From Blastococcus xanthinilyticus (lineage in GTDB: Bacteria > Actinomycetota > Actinomycetes > Mycobacteriales > Geodermatophilaceae), in NCBI RefSeq assembly GCF_008124835.1, contig NZ_VNHW01000010.1, positions 1 through 64,000 of the forward strand: a DNA stretch of 64,000 bases, written 5' to 3'. The translations under genes and the position numbers were made by a program. Of this stretch, positions 16,593 through 24,840 are shown one piece after another. Under the pieces are notes generated by a model. It did no database searches. It worked only from the letters and a program-made list of their open reading frames with translations, and had not been told where the DNA came from. Position 1 is the first letter of the stretch. The number at the start of each line of letters is the position of its first letter.

Positions 16593-17150
16593 GTGCACCC
16601 AGCGAGTGAGGACCCCGCCACCCGGACCGCCCTGGACGCCCACCAGGTGGGCGCCCTGCGCTGGCTCGGCGGCGGGGTGATCGCCGTCGTCCTCGGCGCC
16701 CTGCTGGCCGTCGCGGCCGTGGCGGTGGCCGGGAACGGGGACGGGCGGATCCCGGGGGCCGGGCTGGCCGTGGTCGTCCTGGTCACCGGCGGGCTCGTCG
16801 CCGTCGTCGTGGGCACCGGCGCGCTGCTGCGCACCCACCGCTGGCGCCGCGCCCTGGCCGGCACCTCCTGGCGGGTCGGCACGCTGCGGATCGCCGGACC
16901 GGGCGCGCTGTCCTTCGAGCCGGCCGGCTACGACGAGCTGACCGGCGACCCGGTCCGGCTGCGCCTGCTCAGCACGGCGGTGTGGCGCACGCGGGCGGTG
17001 CAGGCCCTCGACGGCGGCACCGTCCGCGCCGCCCCGGTCGGGGGGAACCGGTGGGTGCTCACCGCCGAGGGCGCGGGCACCGTCTACGGCGCGCGGGAGG
17101 TCGCGGCGGGGCGGCGGCGTGCGCCGGGGGAGCCCGATCGGCCAAGATGA
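16593..17150 (+). CDS. Actinobacterial two-span membrane protein, function unknown
   Basis: 185 residues from GTG at 16593. Two strongly hydrophobic segments lie at about residues 25-47 and 55-75, followed by a cytosolic-looking beta-rich domain of about 105 residues (starting near TSWRVGTLRIAGPG). I do not recognise a named family. A CAGCAT element lies six bases before the start, the same arrangement as at pdxH, so this may be a leaderless gene. It is divergent from the WYL/helicase-associated gene, with a 52-base shared promoter region. Confidence 0.65.
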   Translation: MHPASEDPATRTALDAHQVGALRWLGGGVIAVVLGALLAVAAVAVAGNGDGRIPGAGLAVVVLVTGGLVAVVVGTGALLRTHRWRRALAGTSWRVGTLRIAGPGALSFEPAGYDELTGDPVRLRLLSTAVWRTRAVQALDGGTVRAAPVGGNRWVLTAEGAGTVYGAREVAAGRRRAPGEPDRPR

Positions 17151-17199
17151 GGGGGAACGGTGCGCCGAGCGGTGCACCCGTACCGCAGACGGAGGCGTC

Positions 17200-17430
17200 A
17201 TGGCCAAGCGCAACGAGAAGCAGGCGCACCTGGTGGAGCCCACCTGGGGCGAGAGCGAGGACGGCGGCCCGCCGCTGACCGAGCTCTCCGCGTCGGTCGC
17301 CGGATCGCTCAACCCGTTCGGGCAGGACCACAGCTTCCCGCTCCCGGCCGACCGGCTGCGCTACGCGCACCCGACCGACAAGCCGAACCGGGCGGGACTG
17401 CAGACGCCCGAGGGGCGGCGTCGGCGGTGA
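17200..17430 (+). CDS. Small conserved-looking hypothetical protein
   Basis: 76 residues, [18 protein letters not shown] onwards, charged and without membrane segments; the C-terminus is rich in Arg. A GGAGG Shine-Dalgarno lies four bases before the ATG, and the stop overlaps the start of the acyl-CoA synthetase gene by four bases (GTGA), which argues that it is a translated gene in an operon. I recognise no family. It may be restricted to this group of actinobacteria. Confidence 0.6.
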   Translation: MAKRNEKQAHLVEPTWGESEDGGPPLTELSASVAGSLNPFGQDHSFPLPADRLRYAHPTDKPNRAGLQTPEGRRRR

Positions 17431-19082
17431 GCACCCCCGCGCTGCCGTCCTACAGCAGCGGGACCTCCACGGTCCCCCTCCTCGGTGACACGATCGGGGC
17501 CAACCTGGACCGGACGGCAGCGCGGGTCGGCGACCACGAGGCGCTGGTCGAGTGCGCCACCGGCCGCCGCTGGACCTATCCCGAGCTCGTCGCCGACGTC
17601 GACGCCTGCGCCCTGGGGCTCGACGGCCTCGGCGTGCGCAAGGGCGACCGGGTCGGCATCTGGGCGCCCAACTGCGCGGAGTGGGTCTTCGTCCAGTACG
17701 CGACGGCGAAGCTCGGCGCGATTCTGGTCAACATCAACCCGGCCTACCGCACCCACGAGCTGGCCTACGTGCTGGAGCAGGCCGGCATCTCGGTGCTGGT
17801 GTCGGCCCCGGAGTTCAAGACCAGCGACTACCGGGCGATGGTCGCCGAGGTGCGCGGCGACTGCCCGGAGCTGCGCGAGGTGCTGTTCCTCGGCTCGCCG
17901 GAGTGGGACGCGCTGATGGGCGCCGGGCGGGCGGCGGACCGCGGGCTGCTGGCCGAGCGCGAGACCGAGCTCTCCGCCGACGACCCGATCAACATCCAGT
18001 ACACCTCCGGGACGACGGGCTTCCCCAAGGGCGCGACGCTCACCCACCACAACCTGCTCAACAACGGGTTCTTCGTGGGCGAGGGCTGCGGCTACACCGA
18101 GGCCGACCGGGTCTGCATCCCGGTGCCCTACTACCACTGCTTCGGCATGGGGATGGGCAACCTCGGCGCCACCTCGCACGGCGCCACCATGGTCATCCCG
18201 GCGCCGGGCTTCGACCCCGCGCTGACGCTGAAGGCCGTCCAGGACGAGCGGTGCACGTCGCTCTACGGCGTCCCGACCATGTTCATCGCCGAGCTGGGGC
18301 TGCCCGACTTCGCCGAGTACGACCTCTCCAGCCTGCGCACCGGCATCATGGCCGGCTCCCCGTGCCCGGTCGAGGTGATGAAGCGGGTGGTCGCCGAGAT
18401 GGGCATGACCGAGGTGACCATCTGCTACGGCATGACCGAGACCTCCCCGGTGTCCACCCAGACCGGCGCCGACGACGACCTCGAGCGGCGCACCGCCACC
18501 GTCGGGCGGGTGCACCCGCACCTGGAGGTCAAGGTGGTCGACCCGGCCACCGGGCTGACCGTGCCGCGCGGCATCCCGGGGGAGTTCTGCACCCGGGGCT
18601 ACTCGGTGATGCTCGGCTACTGGGAGGAGCCGGAGAAGACCGCCGAGGTCATCGACCGCGCCCGCTGGATGCACACCGGCGACCTCGCCGTCATGGACGA
18701 CGCCGGCTACCTCAACATCGTCGGCCGGATCAAGGACATGGTGATCCGCGGCGGCGAGAACGTGTACCCGCGCGAGATCGAGGAGTTCCTCTACACCCAC
18801 CCCGACGTGGTCGACGCCCAGGTCATCGGCGTCCCCGACGAGCGCTACGGCGAGGAGCTCATGGCCTGGGTGCGGCTGCGGGAGGGGGCGGAGCCGCTCA
18901 CGACCGAGGCGCTGCGCGAGTTCTGCGCCGGCAAGCTGGCCCACTACAAGGTGCCGCGGTACGTGAAGGTCGTCGACGAGTTCCCGATGACGGTCACCGG
19001 CAAGATCCGCAAGGTCGAGATGCGCCAGGTGTCGGTCGAGGAGCTGGGCCTGCAGTCCGCGGCGGCGGTCAGGAACGCCTGA
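17427..19082 (+). CDS. AMP-binding fatty-acyl-CoA synthetase
   Basis: 551 residues from GTG. ANL superfamily adenylating enzyme: P-loop-like motif [12 protein letters not shown]4/A5 regions ([20 protein letters not shown]), the ATP-binding aspartate in [14 protein letters not shown], hinge [16 protein letters not shown] and the C-terminal catalytic lysine in TGKIRKVEM. It activates a carboxylic acid, probably medium- or long-chain fatty acid, to acyl-AMP and then acyl-CoA. Length and motifs match the family of FadD35/AcsA-like synthetases that feed beta-oxidation. Coupled by GTGA overlap to the small gene before it. Three bases separate its stop from the convergent EEP gene. Confidence 0.93.
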   Translation: MSTPALPSYSSGTSTVPLLGDTIGANLDRTAARVGDHEALVECATGRRWTYPELVADVDACALGLDGLGVRKGDRVGIWAPNCAEWVFVQYATAKLGAILVNINPAYRTHELAYVLEQAGISVLVSAPEFKTSDYRAMVAEVRGDCPELREVLFLGSPEWDALMGAGRAADRGLLAERETELSADDPINIQYTSGTTGFPKGATLTHHNLLNNGFFVGEGCGYTEADRVCIPVPYYHCFGMGMGNLGATSHGATMVIPAPGFDPALTLKAVQDERCTSLYGVPTMFIAELGLPDFAEYDLSSLRTGIMAGSPCPVEVMKRVVAEMGMTEVTICYGMTETSPVSTQTGADDDLERRTATVGRVHPHLEVKVVDPATGLTVPRGIPGEFCTRGYSVMLGYWEEPEKTAEVIDRARWMHTGDLAVMDDAGYLNIVGRIKDMVIRGGENVYPREIEEFLYTHPDVVDAQVIGVPDERYGEELMAWVRLREGAEPLTTEALREFCAGKLAHYKVPRYVKVVDEFPMTVTGKIRKVEMRQVSVEELGLQSAAAVRNA

Positions 19083-19085
19083 GGG

Positions 19086-19853
19086 TCAGGCCGCTTCCAC
19101 GGGGACGACGAGGGCCTGGTGGTCCGACAGCGGCAGCCGCACCGCCTCCGCTGCCGCGGTCGCGCGCAGGCCGCCGCGCACGAGGACGTGGTCGAGCTGC
19201 CGGGTCGGCCGGGGCGCCGGGAAGGTGGCCGCGGTGGCGATCGGCCGGAGGCCGCTGTGCCGGGCGGCCGCCCGCTGCTGCATGTTGAGGTCGCCCATCA
19301 GCACCAGCGGCTCGCGGGTGCCCTGCAGCGAGCGCACCAGCGTGCGCAGCTGCCGCCCGTTCCAGCCGGGGATGAACGACAGGTGGGTGTTGCACACGGT
19401 GAACTGGCCGAACGGCCCGTCCAGGACGGCGGCCACCGCGACCCGCGGCTCGTCCCGCGCGAGGAACGGCCGGCGGGACTGCGGCGACCACAGCGGCACG
19501 CTGACCTGCAGCGGCGCCAGGCGGACCACCCGCCACGACACCACCGGGTAGCGCGACAGCAGCGAGATGCCGTAGCTGGCCGACCCCGGCTGCTCCTCGC
19601 CGGTGGCGGCCATCCAGGTGCCGCCGGGCGTGCCGGAGAGCGCGGCGACGAACTGCGAGTCCACCGCGCCCATCGCCTCGGCGGCGACCGCGGTCAGGTC
19701 GGCACCCAGCGAGCGGGGCTGGTCGCGGTCCACCTCCTGCAGGCCGAGGACGTCGGCGTCCAGGCTCTTCACCGCCGCGGCGAGCCGGTCGACGTCGACC
19801 CGGCCGTCGTCGAGCGAGCGTCCGTGCAGGAGGTTGAAGGTCGCGATGCGCAC
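19086..19853 (-). CDS. Endonuclease/exonuclease/phosphatase (EEP) family protein
   Basis: 255 residues. EEP fold with the expected order of catalytic motifs: MRIATFNLLHG (Asn), LGLQEVD (metal-binding Glu), FTVCNTHLSF (His), MGDLNMQ (Asp-x-Asn) and the terminal LPLSDHQALVV (Asp-His). There is no signal peptide, so it acts in the cytoplasm. The family includes nucleases, sphingomyelinases and inositol phosphatases; the sequence does not decide among them, although the size fits a phosphodiesterase rather than a large nuclease. Monocistronic, read away from the nucleotidyltransferase gene. Confidence 0.88.
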   Translation of the reverse strand: MRIATFNLLHGRSLDDGRVDVDRLAAAVKSLDADVLGLQEVDRDQPRSLGADLTAVAAEAMGAVDSQFVAALSGTPGGTWMAATGEEQPGSASYGISLLSRYPVVSWRVVRLAPLQVSVPLWSPQSRRPFLARDEPRVAVAAVLDGPFGQFTVCNTHLSFIPGWNGRQLRTLVRSLQGTREPLVLMGDLNMQQRAAARHSGLRPIATAATFPAPRPTRQLDHVLVRGGLRATAAAEAVRLPLSDHQALVVPVEAA

Positions 19854-19928
19854 CCGCTCCCTGTGCCCCGCGGCCCGGCGGATCTACCCCTCCGTGTGCC
19901 GTCGGCCCGTACGGGTAGCAGGCGCTGG

Positions 19929-20495
19929 GTGCAGACGTCCCCCCGCGAGCAGGTGCACGACCTCCTCAAGCGCACCGCCGTCGCGCTGAAGCAGGCCGAC
20001 GTGCCGTTCGCGCTCTGCGGCGGCTACGCCGCCTGGGTGCGCGGCGCCCCCGAGCCCGACCACGACGCCGACTTCCTGGTGCCGGCGGGCGAGGCGGAGC
20101 GGGCGGCGAAGGCGCTGGCCGATGCCGGCCTGCAGGTCGTCGACCCGGCGGAGGACTGGCTGCTCAAGGTGGTGCGGGACGACGTCTTCGTCGACGTCAT
20201 CTGGCGGAGCTGTGGGCGCCCCGCCGAGCCCGACCTGGTCGACCGGGCCGAGGTGCTGCCGGTGCTCTCGGTGCAGATGCCGGTCATGGCGCCGACCGAC
20301 ATCGTCGTCTCCAAGCTGATGGCCCTCGACGAGCACTACTGCGACTTCGGCCGCCTGCTGCCGGTCGCCCGGGCCATGCGCGAGCAGGTGGACTGGGACC
20401 TGGTCGCCCGCGAGGTGGACGGCAACGACTTCGCCGTCGCCTTCCTCGTCCTGATCGACCGGCTGGGCATCGTCCCCGGGGTCAGCCGGGGATGA
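19929..20495 (+). CDS. Nucleotidyltransferase-fold protein
   Basis: 188 residues from GTG. Near the N-terminus the sequence FALCGGYAAWVRGAPEPDHDADFLVPAG has the GG plus D-x-D arrangement of minimal nucleotidyltransferases, with a third acidic residue in DDVFVDVIWR. Such proteins may transfer NMP groups, sometimes as antitoxins of HEPN partners, but no HEPN gene is adjacent. A TAGCAG box lies seven bases before the start. Its last 14 bases overlap the end of the DUF202 gene on the other strand. Confidence 0.75.
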   Translation: MQTSPREQVHDLLKRTAVALKQADVPFALCGGYAAWVRGAPEPDHDADFLVPAGEAERAAKALADAGLQVVDPAEDWLLKVVRDDVFVDVIWRSCGRPAEPDLVDRAEVLPVLSVQMPVMAPTDIVVSKLMALDEHYCDFGRLLPVARAMREQVDWDLVAREVDGNDFAVAFLVLIDRLGIVPGVSRG

Positions 20496-20808
20496 GGACG
20501 GCGACCGCGGCGGCCAGCGCGGTGAGCACGACGCCGGCGGTCGCGGCGCCGACCAGCACCGGGCTGGACGCGTCCACCCCCTGAGCGCCGGCGTTCCGGA
20601 GCTGCCGGGAGCGCAGCGGCACGAGGGCGCCGAGGATCGCCAGGCCGACGAGGGCCGCCAGTCCCGCGGCGACGACCAGCGCGGGCCGGTCGGCGCTGAC
20701 CGCACGGAACCCGATGAGCCCGGCCACCGCCAGGACGCCGAGCCCGGTGCGCTGCCACGCCAGGTCGGTGCGCTCGCCCGCGACCCCGGGCGCCTCCTGG
20801 CCGGTCAG
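20482..20808 (-). CDS. DUF202 family membrane protein, CTG start
   Basis: 108 residues. The DUF202 signature ERTDLAWQRTGLG lies at residues 12-24, followed by three membrane spans (about 22-38, 45-63, 82-104). No ATG, GTG or TTG occurs in frame before the signature; the first such codon (20727) would delete it. A CTG at 20808 overlaps the preceding gene's stop as CTGA, and GGAGGT lies six bases upstream, so CTG is the predicted start. DUF202/YidH-like proteins are small inner-membrane proteins of unclear role. Second of a tandem DUF202 pair. Confidence 0.85.
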   Translation of the reverse strand: MTGQEAPGVAGERTDLAWQRTGLGVLAVAGLIGFRAVSADRPALVVAAGLAALVGLAILGALVPLRSRQLRNAGAQGVDASSPVLVGAATAGVVLTALAAAVAVLIPG

Positions 20809-21161
20809 CGGAGCACCTCCAGCGCCACCAGCACCCCCACCACGACCACCACGGTGGCGACCGACGCGGTCGCGGCGGGCACCACCCAGCCCTGGGGCAG
20901 CGGCCGGTCGGCGCGGATGGCCGCCTCGTTGGACCGCCAGCGGTGGTACCCGGCCAGGGCGGCGCCCAGACCGATCAGCACCAGCGCCAGCGCGATCGCC
21001 GCGCTGGCCCAGGCGACCCCGAGGTCCGGCGCGTAGGTGGCGACGGCGACCCCGCCGGCGACCAGCGCCAGCCCGGTGCGCAGCCAGGCCAGCAGGGTGC
21101 GCTCGTTGGCCAGGGTGAACCGGTAGTCGGGGTGGTCGGGGCCGTCCGCGGGCTCGGGCAC
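20805..21161 (-). CDS. YidH/DUF202 family membrane protein
   Basis: 118 residues. A short acidic N-terminus (MPEPADGPDHPDYRF) is followed by the DUF202 signature NERTLLAWLRTGLALVAGG and three hydrophobic spans (about residues 25-45, 50-70, 94-116). The family resembles YidH of E. coli. It is translationally coupled to a second DUF202 gene, which suggests that the two form a hetero-oligomer in the cytoplasmic membrane; that is an inference. Confidence 0.88.
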   Translation of the reverse strand: MPEPADGPDHPDYRFTLANERTLLAWLRTGLALVAGGVAVATYAPDLGVAWASAAIALALVLIGLGAALAGYHRWRSNEAAIRADRPLPQGWVVPAATASVATVVVVVGVLVALEVLR

Positions 21162-21281
21162 CGGGTCAGGGTAGGTGGCGACGCGGAAAAGGCAGGTCCG
21201 GGCGGTGGCACCCGGCGGTTAACCTGTGCAGCGAGCGGCGCTCGTGCCGCCGTCGACTTCCAGCGAGGATGAGGATCCACC

Positions 21282-21674
21282 GTGCCCACCGGCAGAGTGA
21301 AGTGGTTCAACGCGGAGAAGGGGTTCGGCTTCCTCTCCCGCGAGGACGGCCCGGACGTCTTCGTGCACAAGGACGCGCTGCCCGGCGGAACTGACCTCAA
21401 GCCCGGCCAGCGCGTGGAGTTCGGCATCGTCGCCGGCCGCCGGGGCGACCAGGCGCTGCAGGTGCGGCTGCTGGACCCCCTGCCGTCGGTGGCGGCCACC
21501 GTCGCGGCGGCGAGCCGGAAGAAGCCCGACGAGCTGGTGCCGATCATCGAGGACCTGATCAAGCTGCTGGACGACGTCTCCGAGGGGCTGCGCCACGACC
21601 GGCACCCCGACCGGGGTCACGCCCGCAAGGTCGCCTCGGTGCTGCGCGCCGTCGCCACCGACCTCGAGGGCTAA
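21282..21674 (+). CDS. Cold-shock domain protein with C-terminal extension
   Basis: 130 residues from GTG. Residues 1-65 are a cold-shock (OB-fold) domain with RNP1-like KGFGFLSRE and RNP2-like VFVHKDAL motifs, binding single-stranded RNA or DNA. A further 65 residues (helical, [23 protein letters not shown]) follow; this extended form is the actinobacterial CspB type, about twice the length of classical Csp. The first TAA stop overlaps the convergent lipoprotein gene's stop by four bases. Confidence 0.92.
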   Translation: MPTGRVKWFNAEKGFGFLSREDGPDVFVHKDALPGGTDLKPGQRVEFGIVAGRRGDQALQVRLLDPLPSVAATVAAASRKKPDELVPIIEDLIKLLDDVSEGLRHDRHPDRGHARKVASVLRAVATDLEG

Positions 21675-22123
21675 CCGCCGGCGCGCAGGAAGCCGACCGG
21701 CCAGGCGGCGGTGAACTCACCGCACTCGCCGCCGGCGTCCTCCACGACGACCAGGTAGAAGGCCGCCGGGGCGACGTCGGAGGAGTTGATGCCGTCGAAG
21801 GTCTCCGTGCCCTCGGGGACGTCGACCTCGCCGATCACCTCCTGCAGCTCGTCGTCGAACACCTGCACCTGCCAGCCGCGCTCGGCGATGCTCTCGGGCA
21901 CCGTCAACGTGATCGCGGTGTCGGGGGAGACCTCGACGATCGGCGGCGTGGTCTCGTAGCGCTGCCCCTCGCCGTCCAGGCAGTACTGGGTGGGCCGGGC
22001 GGTGACGTCCTGGCCGCCGGTCTGCACCCGGACGTCCTCGGCGGTGGCCGGCTCGCCCGCGCACGCGGCCAGCGAGCCGGCCGTGGCGAGGGCGATCAGG
22101 AGCGAGGGGGCGGTCGGTCTCAC
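21671..22123 (-). CDS. DUF2771-like lipoprotein
   Basis: 150 residues from GTG, overlapping the MFS stop as GTGA. The N-terminus has a positively charged residue, a hydrophobic core ([15 protein letters not shown]) and a lipobox ending at Cys near residue 21, so it is predicted to be a membrane-anchored secreted lipoprotein. The mature part holds two cysteines (YCLDGEG and GGECGEF) that may pair, and a beta-sandwich-like pattern. The arrangement MFS-lipoprotein in this locus is conserved in actinobacteria from memory. Function unknown. Confidence 0.8.
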   Translation of the reverse strand: MRPTAPSLLIALATAGSLAACAGEPATAEDVRVQTGGQDVTARPTQYCLDGEGQRYETTPPIVEVSPDTAITLTVPESIAERGWQVQVFDDELQEVIGEVDVPEGTETFDGINSSDVAPAAFYLVVVEDAGGECGEFTAAWPVGFLRAGG

Positions 22124-23694
22124 GACCACGACGGTCCCACCGGGGGTGCCGGCGGCTCCGGGGACCCCGTCGCGGCGGCCGGGCGCCGGCTGCGGTAGAG
22201 GCTCCAGAGGATCAGCGCCACCGCGAGCCCGAGCAGCGCGGCCGCGACGGTGAAGCCCAGCCAGCCGGTGGGCGGCAGCGCGATGCCGAACGCGCCGCCG
22301 ACCACCCAGGCCAGCTGCAGCACCGTCTCGGAGCGGGCGAACGCCGAGGCGCGCAGGCGGTCGGGGACCTCCCGCTGGATGATCGCGTCCAGGGACACCT
22401 TGCCCAGCGCGTTCGCGACGGCGGCGACCCCGGCCACCAGGATCGCCATCCCGAAGCCGTAGAAGACGGCGGCGACGACCGTGACCGCCGCGGCCGCGCC
22501 GGCGGCGTAGAGGACCAGCTGGTCGGGGGCGGCGCTGTGCATCCGGGACCCGACCGCCGTCCCGAGGAAACTGCCCGCGCCGGCCGCCGCGGCGATCGCC
22601 CCCAGCGCCAGGGTGGCCTCCCAACCGTCGGAGAAGGTGGCCTGCACGAGGAACGCCGAGAAGATGGTGAGGAAGCCGCCGAGCCCCCGGAGCGCGGCGT
22701 TGGCCCGCAGCGCCAGCACGACGTGCGGGCTGACCCGGCGCCGCCGGCGACCGGCCACCGGGAGCTCGGCGGTGCGCAGCACGTCGGCGGGCTCCTCGCC
22801 GGCGGGCACGTCGACGTGCGGGGGGAGCCGGACGGCGAGCACCGCGCCGGTCAGGAACACCCCGGCGGTCGCCCACAGCTCCCAGTCGAACCCGATGAGC
22901 GCGGCGATCCCGGCGGCCAGGCCGCCGGCCACCCCCGCCGTCGCCAGCCCGAACACCGACAGCCGTGCGTTCGCCGAGGTGAGCGACATCGGGCCCGGCA
23001 GCACCCGCGGGACCACCGCCGCCCGCAGCACGTTGTGCGCCTTGGACAGCACGAGGACGCCGAGCGCCGCCGGGTACAGCCAGAGGTCGTCGAAGTGCGC
23101 GGCCATGACCAGCGCGAGGACCGCTCGCCCGGTCAGCGAGCCGGCCAGCGCCCAGCGGCGGCCGCGCTGGAGGCGGTCGAGCGCGGGTCCGATGACCGGG
23201 GCGAGCAGGGCGAACGGCGCCATCGTCACCAGCAGGTAGAGCGCGACGTTGCCGCGCTGGGCGTCGGTGGTGGCGGCGAAGAACAGGGTGCCGGCCAGCG
23301 AGACGGCGATCATGGCGTCCCCGGCCATGTGCAGGGCGTTGACCCACAGCAGCTGGGTCAGCCCGCTCTCACCCGCGCCGTCGGCCCGGCTGGCGGCCCG
23401 CACGCGCCGCGCCGCGGCGGCGCTCAGCTCACGGCTGCGCGCGGCGGCGACCCGGGTGACGGTGAGCTTCGGCGGCTGCTGGGGCTGGGCCCGGGGCTGG
23501 CCCTGGGGCTCGGTGGGGGGCTCGGGCTGGGGGTCGGCACCCGCCCGGGGCGCCGGCGCGGTGGGCATCGGCCGGGTCTGCGGCCTGGGTACGCCCAGAG
23601 GAGTGGTGTCCACCCGGTCGGGCCCCGACGGGGCCGGTCGCCGGGACAGCCGCGTCCGCCGGCGCACACCGGAGGGGCGGCGGGAGGGGGACAC
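22120..23694 (-). CDS. MFS transporter with disordered N-terminus
   Basis: 524 residues. About 100 residues of Pro/Gln/Arg-rich disordered sequence precede twelve predicted membrane spans starting near ESGLTQLLWVNALHMAGDAM. The loop between spans 2 and 3 carries the GPALDRLQRGRRW type motif of MFS exporters, and there is a second cytosolic loop PVAGRRRRRVSP. The substrate is unknown. I placed the start at the GTG at 23694, before the Ser/Pro/Arg stretch; a start at a methionine about 38 residues further in is possible. Coupled to the lipoprotein gene. Divergent from the DUF3027 gene. Confidence 0.82.
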   Translation of the reverse strand: MSPSRRPSGVRRRTRLSRRPAPSGPDRVDTTPLGVPRPQTRPMPTAPAPRAGADPQPEPPTEPQGQPRAQPQQPPKLTVTRVAAARSRELSAAAARRVRAASRADGAGESGLTQLLWVNALHMAGDAMIAVSLAGTLFFAATTDAQRGNVALYLLVTMAPFALLAPVIGPALDRLQRGRRWALAGSLTGRAVLALVMAAHFDDLWLYPAALGVLVLSKAHNVLRAAVVPRVLPGPMSLTSANARLSVFGLATAGVAGGLAAGIAALIGFDWELWATAGVFLTGAVLAVRLPPHVDVPAGEEPADVLRTAELPVAGRRRRRVSPHVVLALRANAALRGLGGFLTIFSAFLVQATFSDGWEATLALGAIAAAAGAGSFLGTAVGSRMHSAAPDQLVLYAAGAAAAVTVVAAVFYGFGMAILVAGVAAVANALGKVSLDAIIQREVPDRLRASAFARSETVLQLAWVVGGAFGIALPPTGWLGFTVAAALLGLAVALILWSLYRSRRPAAATGSPEPPAPPVGPSWS

Positions 23695-23754
23695 GCGCCC
23701 ATGGTGCCGCACCGACCTGGGAGTGCGGTCGCAGACGTCCGCCCCGGCGTCGGC

Positions 23755-23760
23755 CACAAT
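23755..23760 (+). promoter_or_regulatory. -10-like element of the DUF3027 gene
   Basis: CACAAT lies exactly seven bases before the GTG at 23768. It decides the start of the gene in favour of GTG over the ATG nine bases further upstream, which would lie inside the promoter. Confidence 0.5.
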
Positions 23761-23767
23761 GGGGGAC

Positions 23768-24511
23768 GTGTCCGAGTCCATCGCCCGCGCCGCCGCCGTC
23801 GAGACCGCCGGGAGCCCCGACCTGGTGGGGGACCACCTGGGCGCCGTCCCCGAGTCCGACGCCGGTCCGGTCCTGGGCGAGGTGCGCACGCACACCTTCG
23901 CCAGCCGGCTCCCCGGCTACGTCGGGTGGCACTGGGCGGTGACCGTCGCGGCGGTGCCCGGCGAGGACCGGGTGACCGTCGACGAGGTGGTCCTGCTCCC
24001 CGGTGACCAGGCGATCCTGGCGCCGGCCTGGGTGCCGTGGCACGAGCGGCTGCGCCCCGGCGACCTGTCGGTGGGCGACGTGCTCCCGGCCACCGAGGAC
24101 GATCCCCGGCTGGTCCCGACCTACACGGTCGACGACGACTCCGCCGACGACCCGGAGGGGCGGGTCGTGGCCCGCGAGATCGGGCTGGGCCGGGAGCGGG
24201 TCATGTCCCTCGAGGGACGCTCGGAGGCGGTGGCGCGCTGGAACGCCGGTGAGTTCGGGCCCTCGTCGCCGATGGCGCGCCAGGCCCCCGGCCCCTGCGC
24301 GACCTGCGGCTTCTACCTGCCGCTGGCCGGCTCGCTGCGGCAGACGCTGGGCGCCTGCGGCAACGCCTACGCCCCCGGCGACGGGCGCGTGGTCGCCGCC
24401 GACTACGGCTGCGGGGCGCACAGCCAGGCCACGCTCGTGACGGTGGAGGAGACCGAGGTGGTCACCTCCGCCCGCTACGACACCTCGGAGTACGACGTCC
24501 TCACCGACTGA
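23768..24511 (+). CDS. DUF3027 domain protein
   Basis: 247 residues from GTG. Recognisable by the segment HTFASRLPGYVGWHWAVTVA and by a cysteine-rich C-terminal part: PCATCGFYLPLAG, GACGN and DYGCGAHS, which together could bind zinc. The first 150 residues are acidic and soluble. DUF3027 is an actinobacterial core family without known role. Expressed divergently from the MFS-lipoprotein pair; convergent with DUF2530 at nine bases. Confidence 0.85.
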   Translation: MSESIARAAAVETAGSPDLVGDHLGAVPESDAGPVLGEVRTHTFASRLPGYVGWHWAVTVAAVPGEDRVTVDEVVLLPGDQAILAPAWVPWHERLRPGDLSVGDVLPATEDDPRLVPTYTVDDDSADDPEGRVVAREIGLGRERVMSLEGRSEAVARWNAGEFGPSSPMARQAPGPCATCGFYLPLAGSLRQTLGACGNAYAPGDGRVVAADYGCGAHSQATLVTVEETEVVTSARYDTSEYDVLTD

Positions 24512-24520
24512 CCCCACCGG

Positions 24521-24736
24521 TCAGTCGTGGCGCCCCCTGCGGTCCTGCAGGCGCATGACGCCCAGCCCGAGGACGGCCAGCCCGATGGCGGCGACGCAGG
24601 TCCAGGTCCACATCCGGTCGACCCGGTCGCCGAGCAGCAGCAGGACGACCAGGGCCACCGCCCACAGCGCCATCCCCGCCAGCACGACGCGGACGGTGTC
24701 GACCTGCAACGGGGGCGGGGCCTGCTTCTGTGGCAC
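24521..24736 (-). CDS. DUF2530 membrane protein
   Basis: 71 residues with two membrane spans (about 17-36 and 43-60) and an Arg-rich C-terminus (LQDRRGRHD). The pattern LQVDTVRVVLAGMALWAVAL is the DUF2530 signature. The family is conserved near the TrmH-type methylase and sepH genes in actinobacteria from memory. Its role is unknown. Confidence 0.82.
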   Translation of the reverse strand: MPQKQAPPPLQVDTVRVVLAGMALWAVALVVLLLLGDRVDRMWTWTCVAAIGLAVLGLGVMRLQDRRGRHD

Positions 24737-24840
24737 GGGGGCACCCTAGGCGTGCGGTTGGTCACGAGCGAGCCCGGCAGGCCCGCGCATGTGGCACGCT
24801 GTCGCCGCTCGTTGGCCGCCCGCACCTCCGGAGAGTCCGC

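Noticed and set aside
20482-20727. DUF202 gene starting at GTG 20727
   Set aside because: This start would remove the conserved ERTDLAWQRTG segment, which lies in the same open frame just upstream.
24737-24840. Purine riboswitch upstream of the purine permease
   Set aside because: No aptamer-like three-way junction or conserved loop sequence could be found, and a normal Shine-Dalgarno is present.
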